Below, one piece after another: positions 42,794-51,317 of a stretch of DNA of 64,000 nucleotides. The notes under the pieces were generated by a model that was given only the letters and a program-made list of their open reading frames with translations, was not told where the DNA came from and made no database searches. Both the position numbers and the translations under genes were made by a program. Numbering within the stretch: position 1 is the first letter of the stretch; each line of letters starts with the position of its first letter. This DNA is from Pseudomonadota bacterium (GTDB lineage: Bacteria; Myxococcota_A; Polyangia; Haliangiales; Haliangiaceae), in contig JAKSDA010000397.1 in NCBI GenBank assembly GCA_022360315.1, forward strand, positions 62,001-126,000. Direction: 5' to 3'.

Positions 42794-42913
42794 TTGCGAG
42801 ACCCCGGCCGAGCCGGCCGCGAGTCTGGCCAGCCAGGGGCTTTGCCCCAAAACCGATAGCCCGAGCAAAGCGGTCGGGCCGCGCACGGTCACGTGGGATC
42901 CTTTCCAACGTGA
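42794..42913. repeat. Dispersed intergenic repeat, copy B
   Basis: Shares its block order with copy A at 39165-39305, in the same orientation. The best-conserved part is GATAGCCCGA..AGCGGTCGGGCCGCGCAC. Copy B has one GGGGCTTTGCCCC unit where copy A has two. The two copies bracket the radical SAM and TolC-like genes. Confidence 0.75.
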
Positions 42914-43417
42914 CATGGTGTAGAGCCAGCGACAAAACAACCGAGTGCGCCCTCGCCTTTAACTTTGAGCCCGTGCAAACAACTTCTATTTTGGTATCGA
43001 TCCATCCGGCCTCGGCCCGCCGAACCGGGAACCTATTTGTCCGCGGGCCCTTACACCGAGCTGTGGTTTGCAGGGAACCATCATGATTGTGCAAAATTCC
43101 ACTCCAACGGCCATGCGGGGCGTTGTGCCGGTCATCGCAGCCAAGATCGGGCAACCACTGCGGTGGTGGAATTAGTCAGAAAGTACCCCTCGAATTGTTT
43201 GACAATAACCGTGGCCAGGCGGTATATGAATCCTGCCAGGTGTTATTCTAAGGGCTTGGTGGTAGAACTGCTGTATACAGCTCGTGCGCTTACACAGTAG
43301 TTATTCAAATAAGATGTCGTAAGAGGGCGGGATTGCCGCAATGCTTGTCCGGTGTTCTGGCTCTTGCCCAGCTTCTTCCTCTGAAGGCTTAAATCCCTCG
43401 CGAATTGTTGCCGTGCC

Positions 43418-43996
43418 ATGATCGGTGAAGCCCTCGTCTTCCTGAAGAATCACCTCAATGCCCACTTGAATGCGCAATCGGGTTGGGCCCCTGATGACTC
43501 CGGAGAGGATAAGGTTGTCTTTGTCGACGGCGACAAGATGGATCCTATCAACTTCAAACTGGGGGCTGTCTCTGCCCTTCTGATCAATATCGAGGAAGAG
43601 AGGACGCTGCGTGCCGCGGATCCCTATGTCAGGCTGGCCGAGGACGGTAGTCGCCGCACGGTCCAGCCGGATATCCGGATGAACCTGTACGTCCTGTTTG
43701 TCGCCCGATTCAAACAATACGAGCAGGGCTTGACCTACCTGTCTCGGATTATTCAGCATTTCCAGAGGCATCGGGTCCTCGATCACCGCAATGCGCCCGA
43801 ATTAAGCGATCAGATCGACAAGCTGATCCTCGAGCTGACCACCCTCGCTTTCTCGGATCAGAACGAGGTCTGGAACGCATTGCGAACTACCTATCATCCG
43901 TCGGTCCTGTATAAAGTCAAACTGGTCATTTTCAAGGATGCGGGCGCAGTGCGACCGCGCGAGCTCGCAGAGAGGAGCTACAGGACGACACCATGA
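43418..43996 (+). CDS. eCIS tail-terminator protein (DUF4255, Pvc16/Afp16-like)
   Basis: The 192-residue protein is the first gene of the contractile injection system. It matches the DUF4255 type: an opening helix EALVFLKNHLNAHLNAQ, then LINIEEERTLRAADPYVR, MNLYVLFVARFKQYEQGLTY and FQRHRVLDHRNA. In Afp/PVC particles the equivalent caps the end of the tube and sheath and ends assembly. The usual place in afp is the last gene; here it is first. No strong ribosome-binding site is seen before ATG 43418, but the start suits the family. It overlaps the next gene by 4 bases. Confidence 0.88.
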   Translation: MIGEALVFLKNHLNAHLNAQSGWAPDDSGEDKVVFVDGDKMDPINFKLGAVSALLINIEEERTLRAADPYVRLAEDGSRRTVQPDIRMNLYVLFVARFKQYEQGLTYLSRIIQHFQRHRVLDHRNAPELSDQIDKLILELTTLAFSDQNEVWNALRTTYHPSVLYKVKLVIFKDAGAVRPRELAERSYRTTP

Positions 43997-45105
43997 AGTT
44001 CTTGCCCTTATTCGACCTGCAGATCAAGCATTCTTATTATCCCGGCAACCGCTGCCCGGATTTTTCCATCGATCCCACTGCGGCCGGCCGCGAATTGTTG
44101 CGCAACCACCGCCTGGTCGTCAAATCTCGACCTGACGGCGTTCGTATCATCGCGCCTGTCGACGCCGGGGGCAATCCTTTTATCCCCTTTGCCGAGGACG
44201 TGACACTGCCCTTTCACCTGCGGCTCGAAAACCCGGATTTCGCACTGTTCACTGATTTGAGCGATCGGCATGGGCTGACCGCGCCGCGCTATGTCAACCC
44301 GGAGCCGAGTGGCGCCCTGGTCCTTACGTCCAAAACGGCTCGCCAGTCGGAGCGTTTTCACGTCGCAGAGCCGGCAGCCGCGGACACATTCGTTTTGGCT
44401 GGACGGCCTGCCCCGGGACCACAGCTGACCGACTTCGAGATTGTCGGCACTGATGGAAACGGCGGCGGCAGCAACGTCAACATCGCCATGGTCGATTATG
44501 ACGCTGCCACCAATCTCATCACCGTGGATACTCGATCGGCAAAAGCCGGCGAGGACTTTGCCCTGTCCTATCCGGTTGTGCCCAGCCTGGGCAGAAATGT
44601 CTTCGCCGAGGTCGAAATTGCCGGCATCGACGCCAGTTGGCTGAGCGGAGGCCCGGTCGAATTCCATATTGACTTCAAGCCGCGGCAGACTCGATGGGTC
44701 TATTATGTTGTCACGAATATGGGAAATTCTTCCGGGCAGTTCCGCATCGTGGACAGCGATTCGTCGCAATCGGTCGCGAAACTTTTGTTCAGCAGGACAG
44801 ATCTTGGGGCCGACTCCGACCCGACAGATGAGGTAGCCAATGAATTGGCCGACCAGTATCCTGGACTGAAGCGATTTCGCTTTATCTCCGACGATCTCGT
44901 TCCGTGCAGTCAGGCGGCCAGAAAATACCTCGAGCTTCACCTCGATAACGATCGCCTGTCGCAATCCTTGCGCCTGTCGCAATCGTTGCCCAATCCCTCG
45001 CTGCACAATTATTCTTCATTACGTATTGAAGTCGACAACAGCTCGAGCTTGCAGCGACAAGACTCGTTGTTTCATATTATCACGCATCTGATCCCAAACA
45101 TCTGA
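43993..45105 (+). CDS. Uncharacterised eCIS-associated protein
   Basis: The 370-residue product is encoded between the terminator and the sheath gene, with a 4-base overlap to the former and 19 bases before the latter. The N-terminal part, MKFLPLFDLQIKHSYYPGNR followed by DGVRIIAPVDAGGNPFIPF, and the pattern VYYVVTNMGNSSGQFRIVDS suggest a beta-rich protein. It ends with a helix-poor, Ser/Leu-rich segment containing a short LRLSQSL duplication. I do not recognise a family; proteins of this size and place recur in some eCIS clusters. A baseplate, sheath-attached or host-surface role is possible. Confidence 0.7.
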   Translation: MKFLPLFDLQIKHSYYPGNRCPDFSIDPTAAGRELLRNHRLVVKSRPDGVRIIAPVDAGGNPFIPFAEDVTLPFHLRLENPDFALFTDLSDRHGLTAPRYVNPEPSGALVLTSKTARQSERFHVAEPAAADTFVLAGRPAPGPQLTDFEIVGTDGNGGGSNVNIAMVDYDAATNLITVDTRSAKAGEDFALSYPVVPSLGRNVFAEVEIAGIDASWLSGGPVEFHIDFKPRQTRWVYYVVTNMGNSSGQFRIVDSDSSQSVAKLLFSRTDLGADSDPTDEVANELADQYPGLKRFRFISDDLVPCSQAARKYLELHLDNDRLSQSLRLSQSLPNPSLHNYSSLRIEVDNSSSLQRQDSLFHIITHLIPNI

Positions 45106-45124
45106 CCCCGGATAAGAAAAGAAC

Positions 45125-46918
45125 ATGGCCACGTACCAGACTCCAGGCGTTTACGTCGAAGAGATTTCTACCTTACCCCCGTCAGTGGCGGAAGTATCGA
45201 CCGCCGTGCCCGTCTTTATCGGGTATACCGAGAGAGGTTTCAGTACCGAGGAGGGAAGCGGTCCCACAGTGGCCCGGGTCAATACCTTAATGGAGTACGA
45301 AGAGCATTTTGGGGTCGCCATGGCCGCCCAGTTCACGGCCGAGACCCATACCGACAGCGAAACCGGGCTCAGAGTACTCGACGGCATTACGCTGAGCCAG
45401 GCGTCGACTTCCAGCTTTCTGATGCACCACTGTCTGAGCCTCTATTTCAAAAATGGTGGTGGCAGCTGTTATGCAGTCTCGATCGGCGGTTACCAGTCCA
45501 CTCCGGTCAAAGCGCATTTCGAGGCCGGGCTGAAACGGATCGAACAGGAGGACGAGCCCACTCTGATCGTCCTAACCGACGCGGTGAACTTGCCCGCGGA
45601 CGATTATTATGCCCTTTGCCAGCAGGCCCTGGCCCAGTGCGAAAAGCTGGGCGATCGCTTTGTTGTCCTCGATGTCAAGGACGGCAACATCGAGGAGTTC
45701 AGAAACAGTATTGGTACTAACCATCTGATGTATGGCGCTGCCTACTATCCCTATTTGCAAACCTCGCTCAATCCGCGCTATGTGGAACAGGATGTCGTCA
45801 TCACCGGAGGTACCGGGCCGGCCGAGCCCCCTGGCCCGGTGTCGAAACGCTGGGAACGGACTTTCGGGGACAACGGTATTGTTGTGAGCTTTTCCGGTAG
45901 CGAAGGAAACACACCTCGGGTGCAAATCTCTGCAGATCCCACCTCTGCAGATCCCACCTCTGCAGATCCCACCTCTGCAGATCCCACCTCTGCAGATCCC
46001 ACCTCTGCAGATCCCACCTTGCCTGTCGCCTTCGTGGTCGATGCCAATCGAACGCTGACCATCTCGAATGTTGGCGGCCGCAATGGTGCAGCGGTGGTCG
46101 AAAGCTGGGCCACCTGGAAGAACGAAAACAACCCGCAAGGATTCGAACTTGCTGCGGCCGGCGATGGTAGTGGCACCGTCGAATCTACCGGAGATCGCAT
46201 TGAAAATCTGGAGGTGATCACACCGGACCCAGCGGCCGGCAGCGACACAACCACATCTGGGTCCACTCTCGCTTCCCTCAAATCGACCGAGACTGCGCTG
46301 TACAATCAGATCAAATCGGCGTTGTCGGCCAGGCGGGTGGTGATGCCACCTAGCCCGGCGATCGCGGGAGTCTATGCCAGCGTGGACCGAGATCGCGGAG
46401 TCTGGAAAGCGCCGGCCAATGTCACTCTGTCGTCGGTCATCGGTCCCCTCAGCCGGGTCAGTCACGACGCCCAGGAATCCCTGAACGTCGATGCCAAGGC
46501 CGGAAAGTCGATCAATGCCATCCGATCATTCACCGGCAAGGGAACTCTGGTGTGGGGCGCTCGTACCCTGGCGGGCAACGACAACGAGTGGCGCTATGTC
46601 CCGGTCCGGCGGCTCTTTATCATGATCGAAGAGTCGACCAAAAAAGCCACTGCCTTCGCTGTATTCGAGCCCAATGACGCGACCACGTGGCTCAAGGTCA
46701 AGGGCATGATCGAGAGCTATCTGTACAGCTTGTGGGAACGGGGCGCATTGGCCGGTCCGACCCCCGAAGCGGCCTATTTTATCAACGTCGGCCTGGGCAA
46801 GACCATGACGCCGCAGGACGTGTTGGAAGGGCGCATGATCGTGGAGATCGGCGTTGCCGCGGTCCGGCCAGCCGAGTTCATTATTCTCCGATTCACCCAT
46901 AAGTTGCAGGAAGCGTAG
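45125..46918 (+). CDS. Contractile tail sheath protein (Pvc2/Afp2-like)
   Basis: This 597-residue protein forms the contractile sheath. The N-terminus MATYQTPGVYVEEISTLPPS is the phage-sheath signature, where the PGVYVEE strand takes part in inter-subunit linking. The C-terminal domain is also clear (LVWGARTLAGNDNEWRYVPV, then VFEPNDATTWLKVKGMIESY and PADFIILRF-like AEFIILRFTHKLQEA). The middle (about residues 230-385) is a surface insertion that contains six tandem SADPT repeats and a beta-rich part. Afp and PVC have three sheath paralogues; only this one is seen here. Confidence 0.95.
   Translation: MATYQTPGVYVEEISTLPPSVAEVSTAVPVFIGYTERGFSTEEGSGPTVARVNTLMEYEEHFGVAMAAQFTAETHTDSETGLRVLDGITLSQASTSSFLMHHCLSLYFKNGGGSCYAVSIGGYQSTPVKAHFEAGLKRIEQEDEPTLIVLTDAVNLPADDYYALCQQALAQCEKLGDRFVVLDVKDGNIEEFRNSIGTNHLMYGAAYYPYLQTSLNPRYVEQDVVITGGTGPAEPPGPVSKRWERTFGDNGIVVSFSGSEGNTPRVQISADPTSADPTSADPTSADPTSADPTSADPTLPVAFVVDANRTLTISNVGGRNGAAVVESWATWKNENNPQGFELAAAGDGSGTVESTGDRIENLEVITPDPAAGSDTTTSGSTLASLKSTETALYNQIKSALSARRVVMPPSPAIAGVYASVDRDRGVWKAPANVTLSSVIGPLSRVSHDAQESLNVDAKAGKSINAIRSFTGKGTLVWGARTLAGNDNEWRYVPVRRLFIMIEESTKKATAFAVFEPNDATTWLKVKGMIESYLYSLWERGALAGPTPEAAYFINVGLGKTMTPQDVLEGRMIVEIGVAAVRPAEFIILRFTHKLQEA
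45929..46018 (+). repeat. 15-bp tandem repeat in sheath gene
   Basis: Six exact, in-frame 15-bp units (TCTGCAGATCCCACC, the last differing only at its end) encode SADPT repeats in the exposed insertion of the sheath. Each holds a PstI-like CTGCAG core. Perfect identity suggests recent change in copy number. Confidence 0.95.
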
Positions 46919-46974
46919 TACAACAAGCGAGTTAAGTTACTCAAAACCACAACGGCAGATCTGGAGCGAGAACC

Positions 46975-47448
46975 ATGGCGGTATCCAAGGAAGATATAGG
47001 ACAAGCATATCCGCTTCCCGTTTATAACTATAAAGTCGAAATCGGTGCCGATACGGTGGCATTCTCCGAGGTATCGGGCTTGAACATCACCTACGAAACC
47101 ACCACATACAAGGAGAGCCCAACCGAGAGCGGTACGCCTGGCCCCAGAATCTTGTACATGCCCGCGCAGAGGAGCGCTGTCAACGTGACCCTCAAGAAAG
47201 GTCTGGTCCGCGGCATCAGCATCAGACACCTGTACAGCTGGATCAACGCGACCCAGCTCAATCAAAACGACAAGAAAGACATCTTCATTCGACTGTGCGA
47301 TGAAAATGGCGATGCAGTGATCAGCTGGAAGGTGAACAATGCCTTTCCGACCAAGCTCGATGTGCCCACCTTTGACGCCAATTCCAATGATGTGGCGATC
47401 GAGAGCATGGAGCTAATGGCCGACCGTGTCACCATCGAAGAAGCCTGA
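46975..47448 (+). CDS. Inner tube protein 1 (Pvc1/Afp1-like)
   Basis: This 157-residue protein is a gp19-type tube subunit of the eCIS. It has the conserved beginning YPLPVYNYKVEIGADTVAFS, then EVSGLNITYETTTYKE, and ends with PTFDANSNDVAIESMELMAD, a pattern shared with the next tube gene. Tube subunits stack as hexamers to make the lumen through which cargo passes. It follows the sheath with a 56-base gap. Confidence 0.93.
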   Translation: MAVSKEDIGQAYPLPVYNYKVEIGADTVAFSEVSGLNITYETTTYKESPTESGTPGPRILYMPAQRSAVNVTLKKGLVRGISIRHLYSWINATQLNQNDKKDIFIRLCDENGDAVISWKVNNAFPTKLDVPTFDANSNDVAIESMELMADRVTIEEA

Positions 47449-47558
47449 CCACAACAGGCCGACAAGCAGCCCGATAGACAGAGTCGCGTGAACACCGACC
47501 AACGAGATTTCGACCGCAAAAGTCGCCAAAAAATCCGATCGCAGGACACCCAGTCGCA

Positions 47559-48005
47559 ATGGCCCAAAGCAAAGAATATCAGCGCTCGCACTATCCCCTG
47601 ATGGTCTACAACTTCCGAGTCACTGTCGGTGGGACCACGATGGGTTTTTCGGAAGTTTCCGGCCTCAATCGCGAGTACGAGACGGTCACCTACAAACACG
47701 GGTTCAGCTACTGGGAAGGCGAAGAGATCACGAAATACCGTTATGACAAATACGTCTCGGTCACTCTGAAGAGAGGCACAGTGAAAGGTGTCAGCGACCT
47801 CTACGATTGGCTCGAGGGCAAGGACAAGCGCGTGGTGGAGGTCAACCTGTGCGACGAGCAGGGGACACCGATTGTCCGCTGGCACATTGCCAAAGCCATA
47901 CCCATCAAGCTGGAGGCGCCCACATTCGATGCCAATTCCAACGATGTTTCGATCGAGACCCTGGAGCTGATGGCCGCCGGCATCTCGCTGAAAAACCCGG
48001 CCTGA
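47559..48005 (+). CDS. Tube protein 2 (Pvc5/Afp5-like)
   Basis: A 148-residue tube paralogue with HYPLMVYNFRVTVGGTTMGF, EVSGLNREYETVTYKHG and the same PTFDANSNDVSIETLELMAA end as tube protein 1. The shared ends show that the two genes arose by duplication. In afp, Afp5 joins the tube to the hub. A 110-base gap precedes the gene; its start at ATG 47559 has no clear Shine-Dalgarno sequence. Confidence 0.9.
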   Translation: MAQSKEYQRSHYPLMVYNFRVTVGGTTMGFSEVSGLNREYETVTYKHGFSYWEGEEITKYRYDKYVSVTLKRGTVKGVSDLYDWLEGKDKRVVEVNLCDEQGTPIVRWHIAKAIPIKLEAPTFDANSNDVSIETLELMAAGISLKNPA

Positions 48006-48018
48006 TCGAGTGTAATGC

Positions 48019-48477
48019 ATGGCCTTGTATGACGACATAGTCCTCGGATTTCGCTTCGGAGTGTTCTTCTTCCCCGGCGGCGGACCCATTCCCAATCCCC
48101 TCGATATCCGGTTCCAGAAAGTTTCGGGTATCTCGGCCGAAATCGGCACGACCGATGTACAAGAAGGCGGTCAGAACCTCTATACTCACAAGCTACCCAC
48201 CAGGGTCGGCTACAACAACCTAATTCTGGAGCGGGGTATGGTGGTCGGTTCTCTTCTCGACATCGAGTTCAACGCTGCCATGTCTCTATTCGAGTTCTCG
48301 CCGTCGAATGTGATGGTCACCCTGCTCAGCGAGAACAAGATCCCCCTGGCCGCCTGGCTTTTTCTCAAGGCGTATCCGGTCAAGTGGTCCACATCGGACC
48401 TCAATGCCGACGAGGCCAGCGTCGTCATCGACACCATGGAGCTCGCCTATACCAGGATGCAAATCCTGAGGATTTGA
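48019..48477 (+). CDS. Tube-hub adaptor protein (gp19-like)
   Basis: This 152-residue protein is the third tube-fold member (FRFGVFFFPGGGPIPNPLDI, RFQKVSGISAEIGTTDVQEG, DEASVVIDTMELAYTRMQIL). It differs from the other two in its N-terminus and lacks the DANSNDV end. It lies just before the DUF5908 and LysM genes, as tube-to-hub adaptor proteins of this type commonly do. It is likely to connect the tube to the hub. Confidence 0.82.
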   Translation: MALYDDIVLGFRFGVFFFPGGGPIPNPLDIRFQKVSGISAEIGTTDVQEGGQNLYTHKLPTRVGYNNLILERGMVVGSLLDIEFNAAMSLFEFSPSNVMVTLLSENKIPLAAWLFLKAYPVKWSTSDLNADEASVVIDTMELAYTRMQILRI

Positions 48478-48480
48478 ACC

Positions 48481-48648
48481 ATGCCGGTGGAGATCAAGGA
48501 GTTGATTATTCGGGCGGTCGCAGACAAAAGTCGAGAAAGCGACGCGCCCGCGGGCGACTCGGCAGCTGCGAGTTCTGATCACGATGCCATTGTTGAACAA
48601 TGCGTGAAGCAAGTATTGGAGATCTTGCGAAAGTCCCGGGAGAGATAA
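48481..48648 (+). CDS. DUF5908-type small eCIS protein
   Basis: A 55-residue ORF starts 3 bases after the previous stop and ends 1 base before the next ATG. It begins MPVEIKELIIRAVADKSRES, which is the typical DUF5908 opening, and ends in a helix VKQVLEILRKSRER. DUF5908 proteins are regularly found between the tube and LysM genes of eCIS clusters; their role is unknown, possibly a chaperone or assembly factor. Confidence 0.85.
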   Translation: MPVEIKELIIRAVADKSRESDAPAGDSAAASSDHDAIVEQCVKQVLEILRKSRER

Positions 48649-48649
48649 C

Positions 48650-49360
48650 ATGGGGCTCTTGAACCTCTTTAAGCTAGAAAAAGTAAAGATCGGTGTCTAT
48701 GGCAACCGATTGCGCGCCGGTTTGCCACAGAAGACATTCACTGTCATGTTTAACCCCGAGTCGTTCTCGATGAAGCACGAGAACGTATTCCAAAACCTGC
48801 AGGGTATTCAAACCAGCGGTCGCCGGGCCATGTACTCTCACAGCCGCTCCGATCAGCTGAAGTTGGACCTGGTGATCGACGGTAGCGGGGTAACTGACTA
48901 CAGCCTGATCAGACTGTTGGGGCTGGGTAGCGACAGTGTCTCCGAGCAGATCGACAAATTCCTCGAGCTCTGTTTCTTCATGGATGGCAACATCCACGAG
49001 CCGAAATTCCTCAAGCTCCAGTGGGGTGATGGACCGCTGAAAGAATTCGATTGTCGGCTGCAATCGGTCGACATCAAATACACGTCGTTTGACCGGGATG
49101 GATCACCGCTTCGCGCAGAGCTGACCACGGTATTCGTCGAGGATCTCGATTCGGCCAAACGCCTTCGTCTCGAGGGCAAGAGTTCGCCCGACTTGAGCCA
49201 TTCTCGCGTCGTCAAGAGCGGCGACACCCTGCCTCTTTTGTGCAAAGAGATCTATGGATCGTCAGAATACTATATCCGCGTGGCCGAGGCCAACCAATTG
49301 GATGACTTCAGAAACCTCACGCCCGGACAGGAGCTGGTTTTTCCGCCACTTGAAACCTAA
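48650..49360 (+). CDS. LysM-containing hub protein (Pvc7/Afp7-like)
   Basis: The 236-residue protein has an N-terminal tail-associated domain (FTVMFNPESFSMKHENVFQN, then SDQLKLDLVIDGSG) and a C-terminal LysM motif at about residues 186-235 (HSRVVKSGDTLPLLCKEIYG, LTPGQELVFPP). This matches Afp7/gp53-like proteins that clamp the hub to the tube. Its start immediately follows the DUF5908 stop. The FNPESFS motif is typical for the family. Confidence 0.92.
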   Translation: MGLLNLFKLEKVKIGVYGNRLRAGLPQKTFTVMFNPESFSMKHENVFQNLQGIQTSGRRAMYSHSRSDQLKLDLVIDGSGVTDYSLIRLLGLGSDSVSEQIDKFLELCFFMDGNIHEPKFLKLQWGDGPLKEFDCRLQSVDIKYTSFDRDGSPLRAELTTVFVEDLDSAKRLRLEGKSSPDLSHSRVVKSGDTLPLLCKEIYGSSEYYIRVAEANQLDDFRNLTPGQELVFPPLET

Positions 49361-49402
49361 AACGACTCGGCCCGCAACCGAATGTGACACGCCACTGTAT
49401 TC

Positions 49403-51049
49403 ATGAGCTCTCCAACCGCCACGATTCTGAGTGAACGCAAGGCGATCGATCCGCAGTACGAGTTGCTGTACATCGATGTCAACAAGGAGGTCAATCGCAT
49501 CCCGAATGCCCGCTTGATGTTGATCGATGGCAGCTCGCCCAAAGACAAGTTTGCCATCAGTGACACGGCCGTCTTCGAGCCTGGCAAGGAGATCGAGATC
49601 AAGCTGCGTTACGAGAAAGAGAAAGACGTCACTGTTTTCAAGGGGCTTGTCGTGCGCCACGGGATCGAGGTAAGTGGCCGGGGGTCGGTCCTCAGCATCG
49701 AGCTCAAGGACGCCGCGATCAAACTGACTCATCCCCGAAAAAGTGTTGTTTTTACCGGGCAGCCGGATAGTGAGATCATCGGCCAGTTGATCGAGAAGGC
49801 CGACCTCAAAGCCGGCCAAATCGCCACCACACAGCCCAAACAGCCCGAGCCCCCCGAGCTCGTCCAGTATTACGCCACCGATTGGGACTTCATCCTGTCG
49901 CGGGCCGATATTTGGGGGCTGGTCGTCGTGGCTGACGACGGCGAGATCTCACTGAGTACGATGGAGGTGAAAGGCTCGCCGAAACACACCTTCGAGTATG
50001 GCATCAGTGAAATTTACAATTTCGAGATCGAGATCGATGGCTGCTATCAACCCAGCAGCATCGAGAGCATCGCCTGGGACATCAAGACGCAAAAGCTGAC
50101 CCAGGCCAGCAAAGCCAAGGAATTTCCCCGGACACAGGGAAATCTCGACGGCCAGAAGGTCGCCGACGCAATCGGCTTTGCACCCTATACCCTGACCCAC
50201 CCTGTATCGGTCGACGCCAAAGAACTGCAGGCCTGGGCCGATGCCAGGATGGCGAGAAGTCGAATGGCCATGATCCGCGGTCGCCTGGCCGTGCCCGGCT
50301 TCGCAGATATCAAACCACTCGATGTCATGGAGGTAGCCGGCGTTGGCAAGCGCTTCAATGGCAAGACCCTGGTCACCGGTATCCGCCATCGGGTGAGTGA
50401 AAAGGGCTGGCAGACCGACCTGCAATTTGGACTGTCCCCCGAGTGGTTCAGTCATCGGGCGGGCATCTCGGAAACACCGGCTGCCGGATTGCTGCCGCCC
50501 GTCAGCGGCCTGCAGATCGGGGTGGTGGACAAATTTGCAGAGGATCCGGATAAGGAGTATCGGGTCAAAGTCATTCTGCCCGCGATCGACGAAAAGAAAG
50601 GCGCGGTATGGGCCCGGCTGGCATGTCCCGATGCGGGCAATAAACGCGGTTTTTTCTTCCGCCCCGAAAAGGGCGACGAAGTAGTGGTCGGTTTTTTTAA
50701 CAGCGATCCCCGACAACCGGTCATTTTGGGCGGCATGTACAGCTCGAAAAACAAGCCGCCTCCGGCTCTCGCCGCTCCTGGCGCGGACAACATCGAAAAG
50801 GCGCTCGTCACCAGATCCGGGACCACGATCGGGTTCATCGACGATAAGAAAGCTGCTGTATTTATCGAGACGGCAGAAAAAAACAAGATCATCTTCGACG
50901 ACGATTCGCAGACCGTTCAGATCTCCGATCAGCACGGCAATGCGATTACCATGGACAAACACGGTATCGAGATCAAAAGCGCCAACGACCTGAAAATCAG
51001 TGCCAGTGGAAACGTCGAGATCACAGGGAAAAAAGTGGATGTAAAATAA
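49403..51049 (+). CDS. Vgr-family central spike protein (Pvc8/Afp8-like)
   Basis: The 548-residue protein is the trimeric central spike that pierces the target membrane. It fuses gp27- and gp5-like parts. The N-terminal hub domains (YELLYIDVNKEVNRIPNARL, EIEIKLRYEKEKDVTVFKGL and QYYATDWDFILSRADIWGL) precede an OB-fold domain (YRVKVILPAIDEKKGAVWAR, then EKGDEVVVGFFNSDPRQPVI). A repetitive beta-helix forms the C-terminus (DDDSQTVQISDQHGNAITMD, VEITGKKVDVK). Length and layout match eCIS spikes, shorter than T6SS VgrG. Confidence 0.95.
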   Translation: MSSPTATILSERKAIDPQYELLYIDVNKEVNRIPNARLMLIDGSSPKDKFAISDTAVFEPGKEIEIKLRYEKEKDVTVFKGLVVRHGIEVSGRGSVLSIELKDAAIKLTHPRKSVVFTGQPDSEIIGQLIEKADLKAGQIATTQPKQPEPPELVQYYATDWDFILSRADIWGLVVVADDGEISLSTMEVKGSPKHTFEYGISEIYNFEIEIDGCYQPSSIESIAWDIKTQKLTQASKAKEFPRTQGNLDGQKVADAIGFAPYTLTHPVSVDAKELQAWADARMARSRMAMIRGRLAVPGFADIKPLDVMEVAGVGKRFNGKTLVTGIRHRVSEKGWQTDLQFGLSPEWFSHRAGISETPAAGLLPPVSGLQIGVVDKFAEDPDKEYRVKVILPAIDEKKGAVWARLACPDAGNKRGFFFRPEKGDEVVVGFFNSDPRQPVILGGMYSSKNKPPPALAAPGADNIEKALVTRSGTTIGFIDDKKAAVFIETAEKNKIIFDDDSQTVQISDQHGNAITMDKHGIEIKSANDLKISASGNVEITGKKVDVK

Positions 51050-51107
51050 TAGTGCTCGGCGCAGCTAATCGTGCAACGAAAAGCTTGCGTTGCCAGGGAG
51101 TACCCCG

Positions 51108-51317
51108 ATGAGACAGATCAACCTCGAAGTGACGGTGGAAGAAGCCAACTTGATCCTGGAAGGATTGGGTCAGCTTGCCTTTGTCAAGGTCTATGCCCTG
51201 ATCAGCAAAATCCAGGACCAGGCCAGAGAGCAGCTCAACGGCGAAGCTGTCCCGGGTGAGCGGAGCCAGGCCGACCCACCATCCCCGACCGTTGCGGAGA
51301 AGTCCCATGTCAAGTGA
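51108..51317 (+). CDS. Small helical eCIS protein
   Basis: A 69-residue protein starts at ATG 51108, with GGGAG 8 bases upstream; an upstream start at 51090 is also in frame. It is helical in its first half (INLEVTVEEANLILEGLGQL, then VYALISKIQDQAREQL) and has a Pro/Ser-rich tail. Its 3' end overlaps the next gene by 11 bases. Small proteins in this position occur in some eCIS loci, and the EANLILEGLGxL wording suggests a conserved fold. Function unknown. Confidence 0.7.
   Translation: MRQINLEVTVEEANLILEGLGQLAFVKVYALISKIQDQAREQLNGEAVPGERSQADPPSPTVAEKSHVK

Larger units (their letters stand above)
42449..43417. other. Repeat-bearing intergenic region before eCIS operon
   Basis: About 970 bases without a supported gene. 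It contains a 19-bp direct repeat at 42701-42738, copy B of the dispersed repeat at 42794-42913 and AT-rich stretches with CTATCTATATC. ORFs of up to 172 codons overlap each other and carry no recognisable motif. The promoter of the eCIS operon probably lies in the last 200 bases, but I could not pick it. Confidence 0.5.

Noticed and set aside
42568..43300. Short open frames (up to 172 codons) between the TolC-like gene and the eCIS
   Set aside because: They overlap each other and the dispersed repeat, and show no ribosome-binding site, domain or coding pattern.
49403..51049. Type VI secretion VgrG
   Set aside because: It shares the spike fold, but the cluster has a gp19-type tube, one long sheath and no TssB/TssC or membrane complex, so it belongs to an eCIS.
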